Shown here: in pieces, positions 41,604-50,740 of the stretch
How positions within the stretch are numbered: position 1 is the first letter of the stretch
How the letters are laid out: each line of letters begins with the position of its first letter
Translations under genes and position numbers: made by a program
DNA from: Chitinophaga sp. GbtcB8
GTDB lineage: Bacteria; Bacteroidota; Bacteroidia; Chitinophagales; Chitinophagaceae
Assembly: GCF_019091455.1 (NCBI RefSeq)
Contig: NZ_JAGXJN010000034.1
Coordinates: 40,240-104,239 of the forward strand
Reading direction: 5' to 3'
DNA length: 64,000 nucleotides
The notes under the pieces: generated by a model
The model's input: the letters and a program-made list of their open reading frames with translations, nothing else
The model's database searches: none
What the model was told of the DNA's origin: nothing

Positions 41604-43980
41604 ATTCCATTCTAAGGCTCTTCACCGGATTCGCTATCGCCGCTTTTATGGTCTGGAAGCTCACCGTTCCCAATATCAGCACCAACGCACCTAATCCTAC
41701 CCCTGCAAAGATCCACCAGGATAATGCCGCCCGGTACTCATAATGCTGCAGCCAGCCATGCATAAAGTAATACCCCGCAGGTATAGCTATCAGCAATGCA
41801 ATTGTAATGAGCATCATAAAATCTTTGGATAACAAGCACCATACATTAAACACCGTAGCGCCCATTACCTTACGTACGCCAATTTCCTTGGTGCGCTGTT
41901 CCGCCACAAAAGCAGCCAGTCCATAGAGGCCCAAACAGCTGATGAAAACAGCCAGGATGGTGAAAAAGGCCGCCAGCTTGCCCAGGCGTTCTTCATCCTG
42001 GAACTTGGCCTGGAAATCATCATCTGCAAAAGCATATTCAAACGGCGTAACGGGATTATACTTTTTAAAGATGGTTTCTATCTGCGCTACAGCCTTGCCG
42101 GCGCTCAGCGCAGGGTTAATACGCAGGTTAATGAACTTTACCCTGTTAAATGCATCCAGGTAAAATATAGTAGGCCTCACCGGATCAAACATAGATTGCA
42201 TGACCATATCTTTTACCACGCCAATTACATGGTACTGGCGGTCAAAAGCATTCACCATCTCTCCTACCGGGTTATCAAAACCCATGTATTTTACGGCTGC
42301 CTGGTTTAATACAAAACCTGCTGAATCCGTGGCAAAGAGCTTATTAAAATCGCGCCCGTCTGCCATTTGCCAGTTAATGGTTTTTCCAAACTCCGGGGAA
42401 ATAGCCATGGTTACAATTTCATCCTGCATATTAGGGTCTTTGCCACGCCAGCTAAAACCAATGTTGGTAACGCCTGCATACATAGCAGAGCTTTGGGATT
42501 GCGCCACACTGGTTACCACCCCGCTTTGCAGCAGCGCATCGCGGAAGGCAGGATAATTCTTACGGGTTTCCTTCGTGATCATGCGCATGGTTAATAAACC
42601 CTGCCGGTTAAATCCAATAGGACGGTCTTTTGCAAACAGGATCTGCTTAAAAACAATAATGGTGCAAATGATCAGCGTTACGGAAATGGAGAACTGCATT
42701 ACCACCAGCGTTTTACGCGGCACAGCTGCAAACCGCCCGGCCTTAAAAGTCCCCTTCAATACCTTTACCGGTTTTAAGGCCGACAGGTATAATGCAGGGT
42801 AACTGCCGGCCAGCACTCCGGTAAACAGGGTAAAACCCAGGCACAGTAACCAGAATATAGGTTGCCCCCATAAAATGCTGAGCTTTTTATCTGCTATCCC
42901 GTTAAACCAGGGCAGGATAAAGCTTACCAGCAACAGGGATAATAGGAAACAAATGAATGCCGTAAGTACAGACTCTCCCAGGAACTGCAGGATCAGCTGC
43001 CCCCGGCCGGAGCCAATAGCTTTGCGGATGCCTACTCCCTTAGCCCGTTTTTCTGAACGCGCCGTAGCCAGGTACATGAAATTAATACAGGCCAGCAGCA
43101 GCACAAAACCGCCAATGATACCAAAGAACCAAACAAACTGTATGCGGCCACCGGCCGGCACCCCGTTCCTGAACCTGGAATACAGGTGCCAGCGGTTCAT
43201 AGGATGCAGGAACGTCTGCGGCTGAAAGGCATCGCTATTTATCCTTTGCAGGCCCACATTTTTGATCTTTGCAGATACCTGCTGCATATCCGTATTATCC
43301 GCTATTTGCACATAAGTCTGGAACCAGCGGTTCCCCCAGCCTATTCCTCTGCCGGCCAGGTCTTCGCTTTTGGCGTATAATTCCCAGGGCGATATGAAGC
43401 CCAGGTTTGAGAAGGTAGTGTTAGCAGGCAGGTCTTCATATACGCCGGTTACCTTTACATCCAGCTTATTATCAATTTTCATGAGCTTACCTATGGGATC
43501 TGCGTCTCCGAAAAAAGTTTTAGCCACGGATGCGGATAATAAAATGGAAGCTGGGTCCTGCAAGCCGGCCCGCGTGCCTTTGAGCATATGCAGGGTAAAC
43601 ATTTCCGGCGCCTGCGGCTCCATATAACTACCGTTCTTATTGAGATTATTATCCCCGTAAGAAAGGATATGCCCCGCGGGATTAGTGGAGGTAACCACAT
43701 ACTTAAAATAGCTGCTGTACTTAACCCGCAGCTCCGGCGCCATTTGCATAGGCTCATCACCGCTGGTTTGTATTTCCCCGTTCACATACTGGCTGGTCAT
43801 TACCATGGCAATACGGTCATGGTTTTGATAGTATTGGTCAAAGGACAGCTCATCCCAGATCAGCAAACCAATGAGTATAGACAGGGCTATGCCCACAGAT
43901 AATCCTGCAATATTGATCACTGACTGTGACTTGTTCTTAAGCAGGTTACGCCAGGCAGTTTTGAGTTGAATGTTAACCAT
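41602..43980 (-). CDS. FtsX/MacB-type ABC transporter permease, duplicated form (2)
   Basis: A 792-residue paralogue of the permease at 29593-32049, with the same layout: N-terminal helix (about 20-42), MacB periplasmic domain, helices near 285-400 with EKRAKGVGIRKAIGSGRGQLILQFLGES, second periplasmic domain and C-terminal helices with EQRTKEIGVRKVMGATVFNVWCLLSKDF. No ATPase gene is adjacent. Two copies of a TGTCCG-type site lie 107-145 bases upstream. Such permeases export peptides, lipoproteins or antimicrobials; the substrate is unknown. Confidence 0.88.
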   Translation of the reverse strand: MVNIQLKTAWRNLLKNKSQSVINIAGLSVGIALSILIGLLIWDELSFDQYYQNHDRIAMVMTSQYVNGEIQTSGDEPMQMAPELRVKYSSYFKYVVTSTNPAGHILSYGDNNLNKNGSYMEPQAPEMFTLHMLKGTRAGLQDPASILLSASVAKTFFGDADPIGKLMKIDNKLDVKVTGVYEDLPANTTFSNLGFISPWELYAKSEDLAGRGIGWGNRWFQTYVQIADNTDMQQVSAKIKNVGLQRINSDAFQPQTFLHPMNRWHLYSRFRNGVPAGGRIQFVWFFGIIGGFVLLLACINFMYLATARSEKRAKGVGIRKAIGSGRGQLILQFLGESVLTAFICFLLSLLLVSFILPWFNGIADKKLSILWGQPIFWLLCLGFTLFTGVLAGSYPALYLSALKPVKVLKGTFKAGRFAAVPRKTLVVMQFSISVTLIICTIIVFKQILFAKDRPIGFNRQGLLTMRMITKETRKNYPAFRDALLQSGVVTSVAQSQSSAMYAGVTNIGFSWRGKDPNMQDEIVTMAISPEFGKTINWQMADGRDFNKLFATDSAGFVLNQAAVKYMGFDNPVGEMVNAFDRQYHVIGVVKDMVMQSMFDPVRPTIFYLDAFNRVKFINLRINPALSAGKAVAQIETIFKKYNPVTPFEYAFADDDFQAKFQDEERLGKLAAFFTILAVFISCLGLYGLAAFVAEQRTKEIGVRKVMGATVFNVWCLLSKDFMMLITIALLIAIPAGYYFMHGWLQHYEYRAALSWWIFAGVGLGALVLILGTVSFQTIKAAIANPVKSLRME

Positions 43981-44086
43981 ATGCAGCTATTTCCTCTATT
44001 GTAAGATAGTGTTTGACTTACTAATTGAATGCCGGAGTTTAACACAATTGATAATCAGCCGGTTGCCTGCTTATAAATGCTTCTCT

Positions 44087-44125
44087 TGTCCGGTATTGGC
44101 ACAGGCGGGTGTCCGGTTGCGGACA
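44087..44125. promoter_or_regulatory. Tandem palindromic operators upstream of permease 2
   Basis: A perfect palindrome TGTCCGGTTGCGGACA (44110-44125) preceded by a degenerate copy TGTCCGGTATTGGCACA (44087-44103), about two helical turns apart. The perfect copy matches the site before permease 1. It may also serve the divergent gene at 44192. Confidence 0.6.
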
Positions 44126-44191
44126 GGTTTGCCAGGTATTTGTTTTTTTCATAACTTACTATAATCTATTCTTTAAAACATCCCTCATTAT

Positions 44192-45691
44192 ATGCCCAAT
44201 CGATATTACCCCGACCGGTTACAAGTCCCATCCCATCAATCTATACAGGAAAGCAACACCCGGCATGGCATTCAGAAAACCGCTGTTCCGGTAAAGCTGG
44301 AAACAAACCATACGGAAATACAACAACCAGTTATACAAGGTGTTTTTGTTTTTGACGGTAGCGTAGTAGTAAATTTTCCCGGCGATCACCCAATTCCCTA
44401 TTGGGAAAAAACTCATCAGAAGATCTATGACGCCGTTTATGACGATTATGTATATGTGCCTATAGGACAGGTGAAGCTTTACAGGAAAACCATGGAGAAG
44501 GTACGCGCACAACATCCGCCCACACCAGTGAAACCAAGCGGTTTGGAAGGCCCACGTGAAGATGATGAGATGCGGGAACATTTAATGGCACTCTATCATT
44601 ATCATAATGATTTACCTGCACCAGGACCTGGCAGGAAAAGGCGCAAGCCCACAATAGATGCATTTGTAAGAACGTATGAAAGGCTAAAAAAAGAGGAAAC
44701 TCTTGAAGGCATTACACCGGAAAACCTGTATAAACAGGTAATGGCAGAAAACGGCTTTGATGATTCAGTGGATGATTACTTATCACAGGAAAGCGAAGCA
44801 GAGGAAATGTCCCTTCTGTTCCCGGAGATAAAACAGGTAAGTATGGAAGAAATAGAAAAGCTGTCTAAAAAAACCACTAAAGTGGGTGCAGATAAGTGGG
44901 ACAAGCCAGTTACTTCAAAAAAGGGTATTTACACGGATGAAATGAGACCCTGTATTACCGTAGGGCTAACTGCCACCTCTTCCGACGGGCAACCGGTAAG
45001 CGCCTTGTTTCACAGCATGATGCCTTCGCATAAAGCCATTTATATTTTAGGACAATTAAAGGCTGCATTTGGTGAGGAATATAACCAGCTTTCATCCATA
45101 AAATATTTTGTAGTAGGCGGAAGCCACGAAAGCATTGGTAAAGCAGTGGATATATTGAACACACTGTCACAAATGGGCCTTAGTGTAAGCGGTGTAAAGC
45201 TGACCACAACTTTAGAAGAAAGACATCTGATCAAAAGTGTGGTGGTTACACCAACCGGCCAGCTGCGTTATGCAGTGAGCGTTGCCCCGCCAACAAGCGC
45301 ACCTATATCATTTGGTACCGATAGCCCGGAGCAGGAAATACCTTCCGGCTTCTCATCCGGTTTTGGAAGACCGCCGGGCGGCAGCGGTTCGTTCTCTGGA
45401 TTCGGGTCAGCATCAAATATAAACAAGGGCAATACAACGCCCTCTTTTAGCGGTGGCTTTACAACTGCTTCCACAGTCAAAAAACAATCCGAAGAAGGCA
45501 CACCCACTCAATCACCTCTTCCCGGTTTTTCGCTGGCATCCGGCATCAGGAGGTCGCCGGGCGGCCCGCCTCCCTCATCCGGTTTCAGGCTGGCCTCCCA
45601 GGTAAATGAGCAACAGTCCGCCCCTCCTGCTGCAACAGGTTTTACCTTTGCTTCCAAGCTAAAAAAAGAACCCGAGGATAAACCTCAATAG
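44192..45691 (+). CDS. CheD-like domain protein with GF..AS repeat tail
   Basis: A 499-residue protein with no signal peptide or membrane helix. Residues 1-240 are not recognised. The region 245-355 resembles CheD glutamine deamidases: Cys254 in RPCITVGL, Thr248 six residues before it, a histidine in LFHSMMP (His274), VVGGSHESIGKAVDILNTL (308-326) and a final TGQLRYAV. In CheD the Thr, Cys and His form the active site; here Cys-to-His is 20 residues rather than about 17. The tail (384-499) has at least five units of GFxxASx(I/V/L)xx at about 20-residue spacing, separated by Pro/Gly/Ser linkers. A deamidase effector is possible, not shown. Its stop is ten bases from that of pyc. Confidence 0.5.
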   Translation: MPNRYYPDRLQVPSHQSIQESNTRHGIQKTAVPVKLETNHTEIQQPVIQGVFVFDGSVVVNFPGDHPIPYWEKTHQKIYDAVYDDYVYVPIGQVKLYRKTMEKVRAQHPPTPVKPSGLEGPREDDEMREHLMALYHYHNDLPAPGPGRKRRKPTIDAFVRTYERLKKEETLEGITPENLYKQVMAENGFDDSVDDYLSQESEAEEMSLLFPEIKQVSMEEIEKLSKKTTKVGADKWDKPVTSKKGIYTDEMRPCITVGLTATSSDGQPVSALFHSMMPSHKAIYILGQLKAAFGEEYNQLSSIKYFVVGGSHESIGKAVDILNTLSQMGLSVSGVKLTTTLEERHLIKSVVVTPTGQLRYAVSVAPPTSAPISFGTDSPEQEIPSGFSSGFGRPPGGSGSFSGFGSASNINKGNTTPSFSGGFTTASTVKKQSEEGTPTQSPLPGFSLASGIRRSPGGPPPSSGFRLASQVNEQQSAPPAATGFTFASKLKKEPEDKPQ

Positions 45692-45701
45692 GCAGTTCAG
45701 C

Positions 45702-48700
45702 TTATTCTCCCAGCTCCACTACCAGGTCATCCTGCTGCACCATGGTACCTTCCGGTAAGTGTACTGCTTTTACTTTGGTAGTGCGTGTTGCCGTTACCGT
45801 TGTTTCCATTTTCATGGCTTCAATAATAAACAGCGGAGTATTGCTGCCTACCGTGTCGCCCACGCGTACCAGCAGCTTGGAGAGCTTACCCTGTAAGGGT
45901 GCGCCTATTTCCAGATCGGGGTTAGCGGCTTTTTTATTAACCGGCACCAGGCTGGATACGGAGTGATCCCTTACCTGCACGCGGCGGGTATAACCATTCA
46001 GCTCAAATACTACGGTGCACATGCCGCTTTCATCGGCCTTTTGCACGTACAGCAGCTTTACAATAATGGTTTTGCCTTTGCTAAGGGTTACCAGCATTTC
46101 CTCGCCCAGCTTTAATCCATAGAAGAAGGCTGGTGTAGGAATGGCTTCTACGTTCCCGTAAATCACGGCATGATGGTAATACTCATCAAACACTTTCGGG
46201 AACATATGGTAGCTGAGGTAATCCAGGAATTCGGCCTGGGGGTATTTTAGCTGGAACTTTGCAAAATCGCTGTCGAAATCAACAGGCGGCAAGTGCTCAT
46301 TGGGCTTGCCTTTCAGGGGCTGCTCCCCTTTGAGCACAATGCGCTGCAGCTTTTCAGGGAAACCGCCATACGGCACTCCCAGGTCGCCACGGAAAAAGCC
46401 TGTTACTGAAGCGGGGAATGAGAGGTTGCGGGTTTCATCCAGCACATCTTCTTTTGTTAACCCGTTGGCTGTCATAAACAGGGCCATGTCCCCTACTACT
46501 TTAGAGCTGGGCGTTACTTTCACAATATCGCCAAACAGCTGGTTCACCACGGCATAGTTCTTTTTAATGGTTTCCAGCTGCGTGCCCAGGCCCAGTGATT
46601 CTGCCTGCTGGCGCAGGTTGGAGTATTGCCCGCCGGGGATCTCGTTCTCATAGATCTGCGCGGTGCCGGCCTTCATATCCGATTCAAAGGGATAGTAATA
46701 TTCACGTACATCCTCCCAGTAATTGCTGTACTCATTCAGTGAGGCCAGGTTCATGGGGCGGCTTCTTTCATGCCCGTCTAAAATGGCCACCAGCGCATTC
46801 AGGTTAGGTTGCGAGGTGAGCCCGCTCAGAGAAGCTATAGCGCCGTCTACCACGTTCACACCGGCTTCTATGGCTTTCAGGTAAGTGGCGGCCTGCACGG
46901 ACGATGTATCATGCGTATGCAATACTATGGGCAGCTGCACAGATTCGCGCAGGGTGCTTATTAAGAGTGATGCGGCCTGTGGTTTTAACAATCCCGCCAT
47001 ATCTTTTACTGCCAGCATATGGGCGCCGGCATCTTCCAGGCGTTTAGCCAGGTCCACATAATATTGAAGGGTGTACTTTTTGTTGTCCTTGTTCAGGATA
47101 TCGCCGGTATAACTAATGGCTGCCTGGGCCAGCGCATCTGTGTATTCACGCACAAAACGTATGCTGGGGGCCATGGCATCTACCCAGTTCAGGGAATCAA
47201 AAATGCGGAATACATCAATACCGTTCTCCCAGCTCTTTTCAATGAACTTGGCTATCAGGTTCTCCGGGTAAGCCGAGTAGCCGACACCGTTAGATCCGCG
47301 GAACAGCATTTGCAGCAACAGGTTGGGCATGGCCTGCCGGATCTGTTGCAGGCGCCTCCAGGGACATTCATGCAAAAAACGCATGGAAACGTCAAAGGTG
47401 GCGCCGCCCCAAACCTCCATGGAGAACAGTTGTGGGTTGTTACGCGCATAGCCTTCTGCTACGGCTATAATATCTTTGGTGCGCACCCGGGTAGCCAGCA
47501 GGCTTTGGTGGGCATCGCGGTAAGTAGTGTCTGTAAAATATACCGGTTGTTCCTGCCGCAGCCAGCGCGCAAAGTCATCGCGGCCCATTTGCTGCAGCTT
47601 GTTCTTAGTACCTTCCGGGACCGGCGTAGCGCGGGAATAGCCCGGCACCTGCGGTATGCGGAACCTGCGGTTGGGGTCTTTCACCTTTACATCCGGGTGT
47701 CCGTTCACCGTAACATCTGCCAGGTATAACAAGGTTTTGGTGCCCCTGTCGCGGATCTGCGCCAGCTTAAACAGCTCCGGGTGTTTATCAATAAACCCAA
47801 CGGTGCAGTTGCCTTTGCGGAAAATATCGTGTGTGATCACATTTTCCAGGAAACCGATATTGGTTTTTACCCCGCGTATGCGGAACTCGCGTAAGGTACG
47901 GTGCAGGCGGGCGGTGGCGCCTGACAGGGTGCGGCCTGAAGCGGTTACCTTTACCAGCATAGAGTCAAAAAAGGGCGAGATCTTTACACCGGAATAGGTG
48001 CTGCCTTCATCCAGGCGTATGCCGAAACCGCCGGCATTGCGGTAGGCTATTACCACCCCATAATCCGGGGTAAAGTTATTCTCCGGGTCTTCTGTGGTAA
48101 TGCGGCATTGCACGGCAAAACCGTTCAGCTTTACATCCGCCTGCCCTTTCAGGAATATTTCCGGGTCGCTCAGCTGGTGGCCCTGTGCAATGAGGATCTG
48201 TGAGCGTACAATATCAATACCGGTTACTTCCTCAGTTACAGTATGTTCCACCTGTATGCGGGGATTCACCTCAATAAAATATACTTTGTTGCTGCGGTCT
48301 ACCAGGAACTCTACGGTGCCTACGTTATTATAGTTCACCTTGCGGGCCAGGCGCAGTGCATATTCATAGATCTCTTCACGGGTTTCTTCCGGCAGGTTGG
48401 GGCTGGGCGCTATTTCCACCACTTTTTGAAAGCGGCGCTGTACGGAGCAATCGCGCTCATAGAGGTGTACAATATTGCCATGGTTATCGCCCATCAGCTG
48501 CACTTCAATATGTTTGGGCTCTTCAATGAACTTTTCAATGAAAATGGTATCATCGCCAAATGCTTTGGCAGCTTCGCTGCGGGCCTCTGTAAATGACTTC
48601 TCCAAACCAGCTGCGTTATGCACTACGCGCATGCCCCTGCCACCGCCACCGGCAGCTGCTTTCAGCATTACGGGAAAGCCTATACGTGTTGCTTCCTGCA

Positions 48701-49157
48701 AGGCCACGGCTACACTTTCCAGCTTTACCTGGCTATCTTCTATCAGCGGCACCTGCGCTTCGCGGGCCAGGCTTTTGGCGGCTACTTTATCGCCCAGCTG
48801 GGCCATTACTTCCGGTGTGGGGCCTACGAAAATAATGCCTTCTTCCCGGCAGCGGCGTGCAAACTGCACGTTCTCACTCAGGAATCCGTAACCGGGGTGG
48901 ATGGCGTCTACCTGCTGTTCTTTTGCGAGCTGAATAATAGCTTCAATGTCTAAGTAAGGTTTTAAGGGGTCATCATCTTTGCCTATCTGGTAAGCTTCAT
49001 CTGCTTTGTAGCGGTGCAGTGAATAACGATCTTCATACGTGAAAATAGCTACGGTGCGGATGCGTAGTTCGGCAGCGGCGCGTAGTACCCGTACTGCAAT
49101 CTCTCCCCGGTTGGCTACCAGTAATTTCTGGATCTTCTGAAGTGGAATGTCCGGCAT
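45702..49157 (-). CDS. pyc: Pyruvate carboxylase
   Basis: An 1151-residue single-chain enzyme that carboxylates pyruvate to oxaloacetate. Domains in order: biotin carboxylase (about 8-460; LLVANRGEIAVRVLRAA, GGGGRGMR, FIEVNPRIQVEHTVTEE), carboxyltransferase (about 535-810; TDTTYRDAHQSLLATRVRT, FRIFDSLNWVDAM, VKDMAGLLKP, HTHDTSS), conserved PYC/OADA domain (about 830-1065) and biotinyl domain with EAMKMET (biotin lysine about 1116). Full length and intact. It is the anaplerotic counterpart of the PDH subunit in this window. Confidence 0.96.
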   Translation of the reverse strand: MPDIPLQKIQKLLVANRGEIAVRVLRAAAELRIRTVAIFTYEDRYSLHRYKADEAYQIGKDDDPLKPYLDIEAIIQLAKEQQVDAIHPGYGFLSENVQFARRCREEGIIFVGPTPEVMAQLGDKVAAKSLAREAQVPLIEDSQVKLESVAVALQEATRIGFPVMLKAAAGGGGRGMRVVHNAAGLEKSFTEARSEAAKAFGDDTIFIEKFIEEPKHIEVQLMGDNHGNIVHLYERDCSVQRRFQKVVEIAPSPNLPEETREEIYEYALRLARKVNYNNVGTVEFLVDRSNKVYFIEVNPRIQVEHTVTEEVTGIDIVRSQILIAQGHQLSDPEIFLKGQADVKLNGFAVQCRITTEDPENNFTPDYGVVIAYRNAGGFGIRLDEGSTYSGVKISPFFDSMLVKVTASGRTLSGATARLHRTLREFRIRGVKTNIGFLENVITHDIFRKGNCTVGFIDKHPELFKLAQIRDRGTKTLLYLADVTVNGHPDVKVKDPNRRFRIPQVPGYSRATPVPEGTKNKLQQMGRDDFARWLRQEQPVYFTDTTYRDAHQSLLATRVRTKDIIAVAEGYARNNPQLFSMEVWGGATFDVSMRFLHECPWRRLQQIRQAMPNLLLQMLFRGSNGVGYSAYPENLIAKFIEKSWENGIDVFRIFDSLNWVDAMAPSIRFVREYTDALAQAAISYTGDILNKDNKKYTLQYYVDLAKRLEDAGAHMLAVKDMAGLLKPQAASLLISTLRESVQLPIVLHTHDTSSVQAATYLKAIEAGVNVVDGAIASLSGLTSQPNLNALVAILDGHERSRPMNLASLNEYSNYWEDVREYYYPFESDMKAGTAQIYENEIPGGQYSNLRQQAESLGLGTQLETIKKNYAVVNQLFGDIVKVTPSSKVVGDMALFMTANGLTKEDVLDETRNLSFPASVTGFFRGDLGVPYGGFPEKLQRIVLKGEQPLKGKPNEHLPPVDFDSDFAKFQLKYPQAEFLDYLSYHMFPKVFDEYYHHAVIYGNVEAIPTPAFFYGLKLGEEMLVTLSKGKTIIVKLLYVQKADESGMCTVVFELNGYTRRVQVRDHSVSSLVPVNKKAANPDLEIGAPLQGKLSKLLVRVGDTVGSNTPLFIIEAMKMETTVTATRTTKVKAVHLPEGTMVQQDDLVVELGE

Positions 49158-49394
49158 GATATGTTAAATAAATATGCGTTTTTGTTAAAATTGCATTGCT
49201 AAATTAAGGTAAAACCTTTGTATCAGGCGGCGCTAAAATAGTAAAAGAACAAATGAATTTGTTCGAATATTTCTAATTAAAGGATGATTAGAATGAATAA
49301 TATTCAAATTTAGTTAATCAGTTCTAAACGGCTGGTTTGGGGAAATGAAAATGGAAGATGGGGATTGGAAGGATTCAGCCAGCTGAAAGCTATT
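49158..49394. other. Spacer upstream of pyc
   Basis: AT-rich DNA that should hold the pyc promoter on the minus strand. I find no full TAnnTTTG match in the right place and no gene. Confidence 0.3.
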
Positions 49395-49530
49395 TGCATT
49401 TATGTTTCATCAGCCTTACGAAATATGCCATGGACCATCGACCATGGACCTTGGACTATTTTAATTTACATTTACGTTTTCATTCAACCCTACGCAATAT
49501 GCTATGGACCATGGACCATGGACTATTTAA
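49395..49530. repeat. Word-repeat family D, two tandem units before xerD
   Basis: Two related units of about 55 bases, 49397-49450 and 49469-49523, each running CATTTA(T/C)GTTT..C.TACGNAATATGC(C/T) then ATGGACCAT(C/G)GACCATGGAC. Inverted copies lie after xerD at 50437-50545. Confidence 0.65.
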
Positions 49531-49536
49531 TAACTT

Positions 49537-50433
49537 ATGTGGAACGTGTACCTGAAAGGTTTTAGCGCTTATATGCAGCTGGAGCGTTCGCTCTCAGCCA
49601 ACTCCGTGCAGGCGTATATACGCGACGTGGAAAAGCTGGAACAGTACCTGCTGGCCAACGATAAAAAGATATCACCGGAGCAGGTTACACTGGATGACCT
49701 GCAATCCTGTATCCAATGGATAGCCCAGCTGGGTATGACGGCTACTTCGCAGGCACGCATTATTTCAGGCATCAAGGCTTTTTATAAATACCTGCTGATG
49801 GAGGACCTTATTAAAGAGGACCCTACGCAGCTGCTGGAAGCGCCCAAAATACGCCGCAAACTGCCGGATGTGCTGAGTTTTGCAGAAATAGAAAATATCA
49901 TAGGGCAAATAAAGGCCGGCACCCCTGAAGGGCAGCGTAACCGCGCCATCCTGGAAACCATGTATAGCTGCGGGTTGCGCGTTAGTGAGGTGGTGAACCT
50001 TAAAATATCACAGCTGCATTTTGATGCGGGTTTTATTCGTGTGATCGGGAAAGGTAATAAAGAAAGGCTGGTGCCAATTGGCCGGGATGCAGTAAAATAT
50101 ATTAACCTGTATGCCAACGAGGTCCGCGTGCATGTGCCTATTAAAAAGGGGCAGGAAGATACTTTGTTCCTGAACCGCCGTGGCAGCGGTTTAAGCCGTG
50201 TAATGATCTTCCTGGTGATCAAGGAATTAACGGCAGCAGCCGGTATTCAAAAGCAGGTATCGCCCCACACCTTCCGGCATTCTTTTGCTCCCCATTTGGT
50301 GGAAGGCGGCGGCGACCTGAGAGCTGTACAGGAAATGCTGGGGCATGAAAGTAATACTACAACGGAGATCTATACCCACCTGGACCGGGAATATTTAAGG
50401 GATACTTTGCAACGGTTTCATCCGAGATTTTGA
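49537..50433 (+). CDS. xerD: Site-specific tyrosine recombinase XerD
   Basis: A 298-residue recombinase that resolves chromosome dimers. The N-terminal SAM-like domain (about 1-85) is followed by the catalytic domain with all expected residues: Arg in CGLRVSEVVNLK (about 149), Lys in GKGNKERLVP, His-x-x-Arg in HTFRHSF, His in LGHES and Tyr in TEIYTHLDREYLRD (about 281). One oddity: the usual FATHL is FAPHL here. Length and motifs fit the housekeeping XerD of Bacteroidota rather than a phage or transposon integrase, although it is flanked by inverted repeats. Confidence 0.9.
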   Translation: MWNVYLKGFSAYMQLERSLSANSVQAYIRDVEKLEQYLLANDKKISPEQVTLDDLQSCIQWIAQLGMTATSQARIISGIKAFYKYLLMEDLIKEDPTQLLEAPKIRRKLPDVLSFAEIENIIGQIKAGTPEGQRNRAILETMYSCGLRVSEVVNLKISQLHFDAGFIRVIGKGNKERLVPIGRDAVKYINLYANEVRVHVPIKKGQEDTLFLNRRGSGLSRVMIFLVIKELTAAAGIQKQVSPHTFRHSFAPHLVEGGGDLRAVQEMLGHESNTTTEIYTHLDREYLRDTLQRFHPRF

Positions 50434-50436
50434 GAA

Positions 50437-50645
50437 GTCCATGGTCGATGGTCCATAGTCCATTGCATTTTTCGTGAGGCTGATGGAGCGTGAATGGAAA
50501 GTTGGGCCATGGTTCCATGGCATTTTTATGGAGCTTACAAAATATAATGGAAAAATTTTTAAGATAGAACGGATACTGCTTACACCTATACTTTTACTCC
50601 TATGAAAAAGTCCATGGACCATCGACTATGGACCATGGACTTTTA
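50437..50645. repeat. Word-repeat family D, inverted units after xerD
   Basis: GTCCATGGTCGATGGTCCAT (from 50437) and GCATTTTTCGTGAGGCTGAT (about 50465) form the inverted copy of the unit before xerD; a second unit follows at about 50503-50545, and GTCCATGGACCATCGACTAT at about 50609. No gene is seen here. Confidence 0.6.
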
Positions 50646-50653
50646 ATAAAAAA

Positions 50654-50693
50654 AACAGCTACCTGTAACTGGCTGAAGCGGTAGCTGTTTTTG
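50654..50693. terminator. Bidirectional intrinsic terminator
   Basis: AACAGCTACC (50654-50663) / GGTAGCTGTT (50680-50689) with T5 on one side and A8 on the other. It serves the minus-strand gene ending at 50741 and possibly xerD. Confidence 0.85.
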
Positions 50694-50740
50694 TATTTGC
50701 ATTGGGGCTCTCAAACAAGATGGACTCCTAACTAAAACTC

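Noticed and set aside
43981..44110. Sigma-54 promoter for the permease genes
   Set aside because: No GG-N10-GC pair at proper spacing was found between the palindromes and the start codons of either permease gene.
49537..50433. xerD as part of an integrated phage or transposon
   Set aside because: The protein is of housekeeping type, and no other mobile genes or attachment-site duplications are seen nearby.
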